Made by a program: the position numbers and the translations under genes | Shown here: positions 14,834-20,696 of the stretch, in pieces | How positions within the stretch are numbered: position 1 is the stretch's first letter | Layout of the letters: every line of letters begins with the position of its first letter | Source: a virus | Strand: one strand, 5' to 3' | DNA length: 20,696 bases | Virus record (IMG/VR): IMGVR_UViG_3300035184_001114 | Coordinates: 1-20,696 of that record | The notes under the pieces: generated by a model | The model's database searches: none | The model's input: only the letters and a program-made list of their open reading frames with translations | What the model was told of the DNA's origin: nothing

Positions 14834-15829
14834 TTACGATTGACGGTTGCGAATCATTGCTAAAATATCATTAGCACGTTCACTACTTGGTTTTTCTTCT
14901 GTTGCACTTGCAGTAGGTGCCACCGCTTCAGCAGTTGGTGCTGGAGCCGCAGATGCTACTGGTTCTGCTACTGGAGTAGGAGTCGCTGTCGGTGCCGCTA
15001 CAGGCGCTTTTGCCTTGCTCGGATCACCAGTTGGAGCACTCATGCCTGGAGCACGAAAGTACTGCCCAAAACGCTCTGGATCATATGCTTCACCATCAAC
15101 CGATGCTTCAAACATTTCCTGGATAACTTTAACTTCAACGTCAGATGGCTTTTTAGGTAAAAAGTCATTTAAGTTATGCAATCCATGTGCATCGATTGCT
15201 GTTTTTTCTTCTTCAGTAATAGCACGTTCTCTACGTGACCAAGCCGAAGTTGAATAATCAGCATATCCACCTTTAGATGTTTTCTTGATTCTAAAGTCCA
15301 CACCACGTACATAATCTGTAGGTAGTTCTTCCATCTCAGGATCCATTAATGCACCCTTAATGATTTGGAAAATTTGTGGTCCAATAATAAAACGTCTAAT
15401 TGGATTTTCTGGAGTAGTATCTTCACTGATTGGATTTTCTGCTACAAAGCCTTGGAAAATATAAGAACGTTTCTTCCAATATTTTCTACCTTGTTGCTCC
15501 AATGCAGGATCTTTGAACCAGCCACGTACTTCTTGTAGTACTGGACATGCTTCACCATACATTTCCATACATGGAACGTTAACTGTCACTGGACGTGAAT
15601 CAGTTTGTCCTTTAATACCTGCAAAAGGAAGTTTGATCATTAAGCGTTCTTTCCAAAAGAAAGTTGCTTCAGGATCAGAGTCAGGAAGAAAACGAAGTAC
15701 TACTTCACTACCTTCTGCCATATTCCAATGTGGGTAAATTGCGTTATCGCCGCCGCTTTGTTTATTGTTGCCACCTGTGCGTGACTCTTGTTCGCGTAAT
15801 TTTGCACGAATTTCTGCTAATGTTGCCAT
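14834..15829 (-). CDS. gp32: gp32-like single-stranded DNA-binding protein
   Basis: 331 residues. The N-terminal basic segment (IRAKLREQESR at 7-17) corresponds to the LAST/B domain for cooperative binding; an OB-fold core follows (YPHWNMAEGSEVVLRFLPD near 32-50, PIRRFIIGPQIFQIIK near 143-158). The zinc region has only C87 and C95 (PCMEM..EACPVLQ), where T4 has C-x9-C-x2-C plus His; the third Cys is Leu here. The C-terminus is unusual: an Ala/Pro/Thr-rich linker at about 270-312 and then the basic SERANDILAMIRNRQS, in place of the acidic tail by which T4 gp32 recruits partners. AGGAGG lies 8 nt before the ATG, downstream of a structured leader. Confidence 0.92.
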   Translation of the reverse strand: MATLAEIRAKLREQESRTGGNNKQSGGDNAIYPHWNMAEGSEVVLRFLPDSDPEATFFWKERLMIKLPFAGIKGQTDSRPVTVNVPCMEMYGEACPVLQEVRGWFKDPALEQQGRKYWKKRSYIFQGFVAENPISEDTTPENPIRRFIIGPQIFQIIKGALMDPEMEELPTDYVRGVDFRIKKTSKGGYADYSTSAWSRRERAITEEEKTAIDAHGLHNLNDFLPKKPSDVEVKVIQEMFEASVDGEAYDPERFGQYFRAPGMSAPTGDPSKAKAPVAAPTATPTPVAEPVASAAPAPTAEAVAPTASATEEKPSSERANDILAMIRNRQS

Positions 15830-15869
15830 AATTTAAGCCTCCTATTTGTTTTGCCTTTATGTGCCTGTT

Positions 15870-15913
15870 GTTCGACTATCGAACATTTCGATATGTTTCT
15901 CTAACAACATATC
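15870..15913 (-). promoter_or_regulatory. Inverted repeats in the gp32 leader (possible autoregulatory RNA or operator)
   Basis: Read leftward: a hairpin GATATGTT-8 nt-AACATATC (15890-15913), then GTTCGA-TAG-TCGAAC (15870-15884). Competing pairings exist: TCGAA-ATG-TTCGA (15879-15891), and TGTTGTT of the first loop region with AACAACA just past the second hairpin. T4 gp32 represses its own translation through a 5' pseudoknot, so an analogous element is plausible. The predicted start near 15910 trims the outermost pairs of hairpin 1; it could instead be a DNA operator. Confidence 0.55.
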
Positions 15914-15916
15914 TAT

Positions 15917-15945
15917 ATTATAGTTACCTTTTGTTATAAAGTCAA
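15917..15945 (-). promoter_or_regulatory. Sigma70-type promoter of the gp32-uvsX-uvsY operon
   Basis: Read leftward: -35 TTGACT (15940-15945), 17-nt spacer, -10 TATAAT (15917-15922). Near-consensus at both boxes and at spacing. Predicted start near 15910 gives a leader of about 80 nt. Host-type promoter structure fits early or middle expression of replication genes by the unmodified host polymerase. Confidence 0.8.
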
Positions 15946-15960
15946 CTAATAATTCTGATT

Positions 15961-18141
15961 TTATCTAATTAATTTAGCCAATTTGTCTTTAATGTAGGCT
16001 AAGTCTTCATTTGTTCGCTGTAATGCTTTAACTACACTAGGATGTTGGGATAAACCTTTAGCAATCTTTTCAATTACTTCAACAGCACCTGTATAGTTAC
16101 CACCTTTGAATCGTTTGTCATTAAGTACACCAAATGCCATTTTGATTTCTTTATCAGTATAGCCTTTGTTGTCTTTTTCTTCATCTTCTACAGTTTTACT
16201 CAAAGCCTGTTTAACTTCGTCAGCGGACATGTTTAGTTCTTTTGCTATTTCTTCGTCGCTGTGACCTTTGGCTTTAAGACTGTGCATATACTTAATGCTA
16301 CCTTCTTCTACATCTTGATCGTCTTCAACTTGTACCTCGTTACCTGTAAGTTTAGATACAAACTTTTCAACTAGATCCCCTACGGAATCACCAAAACGCT
16401 TACGAGCGGAAATAACCACACCAGTTTCACCTTTTGGAAACGCTCCAGTTTCTGTGTCATAGAATGAGCGAACAAACTCAATGATATCTTCGGTAGATGC
16501 TTTTTCATCTTTTGGCTCTTCGTCGTCGCCTGCTAATTTCATAGCACCGTCTTTATCAATAGTTACATCTGTAGTATCGTCATCATCTTCCATAGTCATA
16601 TCACCAAAGTCTAGATCATCTAGTGCCTCAGGATCGTTTTGTTTAAGATAACGATAGATAGCGGGTCTAGCACAGGACTCTGGGTCGCTTTCTGCTAAAC
16701 TTTTTAGTTCGTTCATTAGTCCTTCGTCTTCAATAATACCTTTGAGACTGTTTATTGCATTTGTTGCATCAGGACCTACTGGTAGTGATTTGCTAATCAT
16801 TTTGTTTAACATATCAATACGTTGTTTGTCTAAGGCTTCATCAATTACAGAGTCTGCCCATTCTTCAAATTCGTCTTCAGGAGTATTAGAGGTTTCAAAA
16901 CGCTCACGCTCCATATCTCTCTGCATGTCTGCTTGGTCGTGTAGTCTGTCATTGTAGTCTACAGCAATCCAATCAATCATTGCAGGAAGTTGATCTAATT
17001 CTTCTAAATCGTCATCATCAACTTCTGTACCGTCTGTGTATTTCATACCAGAATCTAATACAAAGAGTAAATCGCTAGGATCTTGCATATCGTATTCGAT
17101 AGTGTCTGTGTCAATTTGTTTGCCCTTAAAGATAATGTCGTCATTACTTTCGTCTAACACATCATCTAAACTAACCGTAGTTTCAGCAACACGCTTTTGA
17201 TGAATACTATGTAGTAACGGGAACATGTCTTTTAGTTCTTCATTAAATTGCGGAATTGTAAATGCATTGGTAAGATCATTTACAATGTCTTCTCCCAATT
17301 CTTCGCCTGTACTTTCAACAGGAATAAAGTTTTCTTTTGATTGTGCGTAATATCCTTGACCTTGTAATTTTTTAAGATGTGATCTCATATAATCAAGTTC
17401 TACATTACTTCCTTCAATAATATCATTTGAGGTTGTATTCATAAAATCTTTTTTACCTACAAATCTTTTAAATGCAGTAAGTTTAGCAATGTTTTCAGAA
17501 GTTGCAATAATATGTTTGCCAAAGTCGTCATGAGGGACGCCACTGTTAGCAACATGTCTAGCCATTGCTCTAGCACCTGCTAGATGAGCAAAAGGATATT
17601 TAAAACGTTCTCCTGATTCATTTTCAATAAACAAAGAACTAATATGTCTAGTTCTAGCACCTGACTGTTCTGGTGTAATTTCTTTTTTATGTCTAATAAT
17701 GAGTTTTGTTTTGTCTAGTTCCTCATAACTAGATTTAGTTGTTCCGTACATTGTTGACTCCTGAACTTGTTTGTTTGCCAAGTATTGATAATCTCGTTTA
17801 TCTAAATTTGATTTTGCTATATCTCTAGTATCAAAACCCATCATGTGCTTTTTAGCAAAGAAACGCATTTCTTTTAAAAAGTTATACCATTCGTTTTCAA
17901 TAGGCTCTGGTAAATTTTCTAACATGTTTTGACTGTAATATACTTTTAATGATTCTGCTTCACTAATGCTAATACTAACGGCGCCTTGGTTTTCACCATT
18001 TACAACCCAATCAAAATCATAAAATCGTGCTGTTCCTTCATCTGATGTAGGTGCGCCATTTTCGTCTCCCATTACAATCTTTGGAAAACGACTACGAATC
18101 TTTTCAAATAACTGTGTTGCTATACTGTCTAATCCTGTCAT
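15961..18141 (-). CDS. Large acidic protein of unknown function (726 aa), late-type promoter
   Basis: A 726-residue soluble protein without recognised catalytic motifs. Residues 1-120 contain a folded-looking region (RFYDFDWVVNGENQGAVSI near 39-57, LKEMRFFAKKHMMGFD near 89-104). The middle (about 320-600) is very rich in Asp and Glu with DDDD-type clusters. Residues about 619-648 (HSLKAKGHSDEEIAKELN, then MSADEVKQAL) read as a helix-turn-helix of the resolvase/sigma region 4 style. The C-terminal 60 residues are helical and basic. Its CATAAATA-N5-ATG start marks it as a late gene, and it directly follows gp17, so a virion or head-morphogenesis role is plausible, but no homologue is recognised with certainty. 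Confidence 0.8.
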   Translation of the reverse strand: MTGLDSIATQLFEKIRSRFPKIVMGDENGAPTSDEGTARFYDFDWVVNGENQGAVSISISEAESLKVYYSQNMLENLPEPIENEWYNFLKEMRFFAKKHMMGFDTRDIAKSNLDKRDYQYLANKQVQESTMYGTTKSSYEELDKTKLIIRHKKEITPEQSGARTRHISSLFIENESGERFKYPFAHLAGARAMARHVANSGVPHDDFGKHIIATSENIAKLTAFKRFVGKKDFMNTTSNDIIEGSNVELDYMRSHLKKLQGQGYYAQSKENFIPVESTGEELGEDIVNDLTNAFTIPQFNEELKDMFPLLHSIHQKRVAETTVSLDDVLDESNDDIIFKGKQIDTDTIEYDMQDPSDLLFVLDSGMKYTDGTEVDDDDLEELDQLPAMIDWIAVDYNDRLHDQADMQRDMERERFETSNTPEDEFEEWADSVIDEALDKQRIDMLNKMISKSLPVGPDATNAINSLKGIIEDEGLMNELKSLAESDPESCARPAIYRYLKQNDPEALDDLDFGDMTMEDDDDTTDVTIDKDGAMKLAGDDEEPKDEKASTEDIIEFVRSFYDTETGAFPKGETGVVISARKRFGDSVGDLVEKFVSKLTGNEVQVEDDQDVEEGSIKYMHSLKAKGHSDEEIAKELNMSADEVKQALSKTVEDEEKDNKGYTDKEIKMAFGVLNDKRFKGGNYTGAVEVIEKIAKGLSQHPSVVKALQRTNEDLAYIKDKLAKLIR

Positions 18142-18146
18142 ACTGT

Positions 18147-18154
18147 TATTTATG
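18147..18154 (-). promoter_or_regulatory. Late-type promoter octamer before the 726-aa protein gene
   Basis: Read leftward CATAAATA, then ACAGT, then ATG. It lies in the 16-nt gap after the terminase stop. No Shine-Dalgarno sequence is visible, so a transcript from here would be leaderless. Confidence 0.6.
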
Positions 18155-18157
18155 CTT

Positions 18158-19750
18158 CTAGAATGAAATAAACACAGGCATTGGCATTACACTAGATTCG
18201 TGATCTGCATCACGCATCTTCTCATATATAGCAGGATCCCATTCTGCGAGTATCTTTTGCATACGAACATTAAGCATAGTACTCATTACTAGATCGTCAT
18301 GTTCGCCTGTTTTGGCGCCAAATGTAGTACCGTGTGCAACAAATGCTTTTAGTTCTGATATTAGTGGTTTGGATTTGATTTTAAGTTGACCGCTTTCAAG
18401 TAGTTGCTTAAATTTAGCACATGCTGATATCTTTGTTTTATGCGTAGTATTAAATCCTTTTCTAAACTTACGTACATGCCCTTTACGTGCAGGCTCACTT
18501 AAAAACATTCCATATATGTTTTCTTCGCCATAGTCAGAAATTGACACTAATACTGCTTCTCCTATAGAGTTGTTTTCTACACTGTAGTATACTTGTGGAA
18601 GTTTTTGCCCTCGACGTTGCCCTTCTTCCATGATAGTTTTGTTAATATCTGCAAGTATTCTTACTTGTGCTTGTACCGGTGTAGTATTATGTTGCCATTC
18701 TGCTACTTGTTTAAAACTTGGAAGTTCAAACACTTGTATTGCCGCATAGTCACCACCTGTACCTAAACTAGGATCTAAACTTACAACATATGTAAAGTTA
18801 GGATTAATATCTTCATACCAACGTGTTTGTCCAAACTTTCTTAAAGGTTCTGCACCTTCAAGTTCTGCAAGTTTAACACTATTAATTAATGTTTCGTCAA
18901 AGATTAAAAATTCACATTCGTGTTCACGTCTAAAACGTTCTTCGCCAATACGTGATTTTTCTTCTGCGGCCCAATCGTCGTCACGGTCAGGATGTTCACT
19001 CCAGTGTGCAGAAAAAGCAAAGAAGCCGTTTATTCCAACTTCAGTATCATTACCGTGTTCGTCAAAACGCTTACATGCTTCTGTCCAAATAAGTGCAAAC
19101 TGATCTTCATCACTGTTAGGCGTTGAAGTAATAATTGCTTTACCACCTGTTGCTAGTGTTGGAGAAATAGCAGTCCAGAACTCTTTGGCAATAGTAGGAT
19201 TAACAAACGCAAACTCATCACAATATAATAATGATATGGACATACCACGTCCAGTGTTGTCTGTTGTGGTTTGTGAAACTATTCGCGAGCCGTTATCAAA
19301 TTCCATTGATCCTTTGTTGTATGAAGTTACACCGCATCTTATATGATCTGGACAGTCTTCGTAAGCATAGCGAACACGATGCATAATTTCTTGAGCACCT
19401 GCATATTTGTGAGCGGCAATAAGAACAGTTACATCTGGATTAAACATTGCATACCATAACAAGTAACCAGCCGCTGTCGTTGACTTACCTGTTTGTCGAG
19501 GTAGCATATTGATATTAAATCTATAACTGTGATATGAGTCTACAAGTCTTTCTTGAAACTCAAAAGGTGCAAACTTCAACTTACCTTTTGTAGGATGTTG
19601 AATATAAAAGAAATTATCCATAAAGAATTTAGCGCCTGTGTCTGGGTGAGCACATGCTCTTAGTTCTTGAACTTCTTTTTCTGTATATCTAGTCCTTGTG
19701 TGTGCTTTTTTAACAAGTACACCGTCAAGGCTTTTTGCGTTTTGTGCCAT
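18158..19750 (-). CDS. gp17: Terminase large subunit, DNA-packaging ATPase/nuclease (gp17)
   Basis: 530 residues (T4 gp17 is 610). ATPase domain: FQERLVDSYHSYRFNINMLP region then Walker A PRQTGKST at 84-91; Walker B LLYCDE at 174-179; coupling motif ITSTPNSDE near 207-215. RNase-H-like nuclease domain: VVSLDPSLGTGGDYA at 322-336 (Asp326), SVENN at 390-394 (Glu392) and EHDDLVMST at 483-491, giving the acidic triad that cuts concatemers. It pumps DNA into the prohead through the portal, with gp16. It starts 5 nt after an AGTAAATA octamer whose TAA is also the stop of the upstream 142-aa gene. Confidence 0.96.
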   Translation of the reverse strand: MAQNAKSLDGVLVKKAHTRTRYTEKEVQELRACAHPDTGAKFFMDNFFYIQHPTKGKLKFAPFEFQERLVDSYHSYRFNINMLPRQTGKSTTAAGYLLWYAMFNPDVTVLIAAHKYAGAQEIMHRVRYAYEDCPDHIRCGVTSYNKGSMEFDNGSRIVSQTTTDNTGRGMSISLLYCDEFAFVNPTIAKEFWTAISPTLATGGKAIITSTPNSDEDQFALIWTEACKRFDEHGNDTEVGINGFFAFSAHWSEHPDRDDDWAAEEKSRIGEERFRREHECEFLIFDETLINSVKLAELEGAEPLRKFGQTRWYEDINPNFTYVVSLDPSLGTGGDYAAIQVFELPSFKQVAEWQHNTTPVQAQVRILADINKTIMEEGQRRGQKLPQVYYSVENNSIGEAVLVSISDYGEENIYGMFLSEPARKGHVRKFRKGFNTTHKTKISACAKFKQLLESGQLKIKSKPLISELKAFVAHGTTFGAKTGEHDDLVMSTMLNVRMQKILAEWDPAIYEKMRDADHESSVMPMPVFISF

Positions 19751-19755
19751 ACTAG

Positions 19756-19763
19756 TATTTACT
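19756..19763 (-). promoter_or_regulatory. Late-type promoter octamer before gp17
   Basis: Read leftward AGTAAATA, then CTAGT, then ATG. The TAA within the octamer is the stop codon of the preceding gene, so promoter and coding end are superimposed. Confidence 0.55.
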
Positions 19764-20187
19764 TTAATATTGGAGTGGTTTTACGTTTATTGATGCTAGT
19801 GTCTATTACAGTACGTAATAAATCAAAATGTGTACTTAAATTATCAAATAAGTCAATGTTTAAGTATTCACTAGCCATGCTATAACTACTTTTTCCTATG
19901 TTACTATAGTAAGTTATGTCTAAACCTTTATTATGTCCGTATGAAGGGAATACGCCTGTTACAAACAAACATGTATCACCTAATTGCTTTGCATTCTGTG
20001 TATATGGTCGTTGTAATTTTAAATATGATTCAGCAAATGTTTGTTGTGGTAAAAAGTCTGGCTTTTCAATATGGCTCGCCAAAAGGAAAACAATATACGA
20101 CTCTAGTTCAACTGGAAGTTCGTAACCGTATGTTTCTTTCGCCTCAGATACAATATCGTAGAAGGCGTTAGTGTACTCCGTCTTCAT
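19759..20187 (-). CDS. 142-aa protein upstream of gp17 (gp16 position; function unassigned)
   Basis: 142 residues. The N-terminal half is helical (FYDIVSEAKETYGYELPVE, YIVFLLASHIEKPDF), the middle has KQLGDTCLFVTGVFPSYG near 67-84, then ITYYSNIGKSSYSMASEYL near 90-108, and a helical C-terminus. The 'LGD..LFV.G.FP...YY...G..SY..A' pattern reminds me of a widespread bacterial family of unknown function rather than of T4 gp16. By position it would be the small terminase subunit, but the sequence does not show a gp16-type coiled-coil or HTH, so I leave it unassigned. Begins 5 nt after AATAAATA and has no ribosome site. Confidence 0.75.
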   Translation of the reverse strand: MKTEYTNAFYDIVSEAKETYGYELPVELESYIVFLLASHIEKPDFLPQQTFAESYLKLQRPYTQNAKQLGDTCLFVTGVFPSYGHNKGLDITYYSNIGKSSYSMASEYLNIDLFDNLSTHFDLLRTVIDTSINKRKTTPILK

Positions 20188-20192
20188 ACAAA

Positions 20193-20200
20193 TATTTATT
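20193..20200 (-). promoter_or_regulatory. Late-type promoter octamer before the 142-aa gene
   Basis: Read leftward AATAAATA, then TTTGT, then ATG. It fills most of the 18-nt gap after the preceding stop. Confidence 0.55.
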
Positions 20201-20205
20201 GTATT

Positions 20206-20544
20206 TTATGGTTTTAACTCGTTATAATAACCGGTATCAAACCGTAAATCAAATAGGGTACGTCTATCTTGTTGTATCAATATAGGTACAGGACTTCCAA
20301 ACTTTCCGTACTTAGGTTCACTCCATAACCATTCGTATTCGTAACTTACATTTAACTGTTTACAAAGTTTTTTTAGTCGTCTGCGATTAATATCTTTAAA
20401 TGTATAAACAATGGCTTGGTTATCACCTAAGTGTTCCCATTCTCCAGCCCATTGTATTATTTTGATTTCGTTCTTTTTCCATGCCGCTAAACTCCACGGA
20501 CATACAGGTTTAATTTTTTGGAAATATTCTGCCCAGTCTGTCAT
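20206..20544 (-). CDS. Hypothetical protein, 112 aa
   Basis: 112 residues, no recognised family. It is aromatic-rich: seven Trp, with WAEYFQKIKPVCPWSLAAWKK at the N-terminus (residues 4-24, broken here by Pro residues), IKIIQWAGEWEHLGD at 27-41, and YEYEWLWSEPKYG at 68-80. The core is basic (DINRRRLKKLCKQL). A small alpha/beta fold is possible. It starts 5 nt after AGTAAATA and just behind the 20559-20585 terminator, so it begins a new late transcript leading into the terminase genes. Confidence 0.72.
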   Translation of the reverse strand: MTDWAEYFQKIKPVCPWSLAAWKKNEIKIIQWAGEWEHLGDNQAIVYTFKDINRRRLKKLCKQLNVSYEYEWLWSEPKYGKFGSPVPILIQQDRRTLFDLRFDTGYYNELKP

Positions 20545-20549
20545 ATGAA

Positions 20550-20557
20550 TATTTACT
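20550..20557 (-). promoter_or_regulatory. Late-type promoter octamer before the 112-aa gene
   Basis: Read leftward AGTAAATA, then TTCAT, then ATG. It starts one base after the U tract of the preceding terminator, forming a compact terminator-promoter-start unit. Confidence 0.6.
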
Positions 20558-20558
20558 G

Positions 20559-20585
20559 AAAAAAATAGGCTCCGGAGAGCCTATT
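20559..20585 (-). terminator. Rho-independent terminator of the right-edge gene
   Basis: Read leftward: AATAGGCTC, loop TCCG, GAGCCTATT, then TTTTT. A perfect 9-bp stem followed by a U tract, 20 nt after the stop of the right-edge gene. Its GGCTC/GAGCC core closely resembles the uvsY terminator. Confidence 0.88.
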
Positions 20586-20605
20586 GAATCTATTATATTT
20601 AAAGT

Positions 20606-20696
20606 TTACTTTTTATATGAAGCAAGTCTATCTTTGTTTGCTTTTCTAGCGGCTTTATCTTCAGCATCCATCTTTGCGACATTCTTATTTCTAAGA
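20606..20696 (-). CDS. C-terminal end of a lysine-rich protein (5' part beyond window)
   Basis: Only the last 30 codons are visible, ending in TAA at 20606-20608. The peptide ends with KMDAEDKAARKANKDRLAS, then YKK. It is highly charged and probably helical. The leftward terminator directly after it supports a real gene end. Function cannot be assigned; the position upstream of the terminase genes would fit a tail/neck or head gene in T4-like order, but this is a guess. Confidence 0.6.
   Translation of the reverse strand, partial: LRNKNVAKMDAEDKAARKANKDRLASYKK

Noticed and set aside
14847-15257. 136-aa plus-strand open frame rich in Ala, Gly and Ser opposite gp32
   Set aside because: It is the reverse-strand reading of the Ala/Pro/Thr-rich gp32 C-terminus; no ribosome site, and gp32 is certain on the other strand.
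19759-20187. Naming the 142-aa protein gp16 (small terminase)
   Set aside because: Position fits, but the sequence looks more like an unrelated family of unknown function and shows no gp16-like features, so position alone was not taken as proof.
1-20696. tRNA genes, CRISPR arrays, insertion sequences or attachment sites
   Set aside because: No cloverleaf, regularly spaced repeat, transposase or flanking direct repeat could be seen by eye; the window is almost fully coding.

Overview
The window is an A+T-rich, gene-dense stretch (no intergenic gap over about 150 bases) from the genome of a T4-like myovirus. This rests on the T4-type large terminase, UvsX, UvsY, UvsW and gp32 proteins. The low GC and the form of these proteins fit the marine branch (cyanophage or SAR11/pelagiphage relatives). 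The host cannot be fixed from the sequence, so that part is inference.

Layout from right to left, the direction in which most genes are read. The right edge holds the 3' end of a small lysine-rich gene, closed by a strong terminator. Then come a 112-aa unknown protein, a 142-aa protein in the usual place of gp16, the large terminase (gp17) and a 726-aa acidic protein. Each of these four full genes starts exactly 5 nt after an octamer resembling the T4 late promoter (consensus roughly [AC][AG]TAAATA) and has no evident Shine-Dalgarno sequence. Next is a recombination/replication operon, gp32 - uvsX - small acidic protein - uvsY. It has a near-consensus sigma70-type promoter, a leader with inverted repeats before gp32, and a UUCG-loop terminator after uvsY. 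At the far left are uvsW (cut by the window edge) and a 397-aa protein with a HARP-like segment, again behind a sigma70-type promoter.

Between uvsY and uvsW lies a cassette of about 11 kb (roughly 1981-12899) of glycan-modifying genes. It has five paralogous GT-B-like glycosyltransferases, three GT-A-like glycosyltransferases, five methyltransferases of four types, and a fusion of a cytidylyltransferase with a mannose-isomerase-type cupin. Nine genes run leftward from a late-type promoter at 12905-12912, most with overlapping start and stop codons. Four run rightward from a divergent control region at 2930-2960. The two arms converge at 5525-5528, where both stop codons share one CTAG. No membrane protein, flippase, polymerase or lipid-linked sugar transferase is present. 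The cassette therefore looks like a soluble system that builds and O-methylates a short glycan, perhaps on phage virion proteins given the late-type promoters. That role is inferred, not shown.

Most noteworthy points: the glycan cassette with its expanded GT-B family; the fixed promoter-to-start spacing that predicts leaderless late mRNAs; the structured gp32 leader; and a gp32 lacking both the usual acidic tail and a complete zinc motif.
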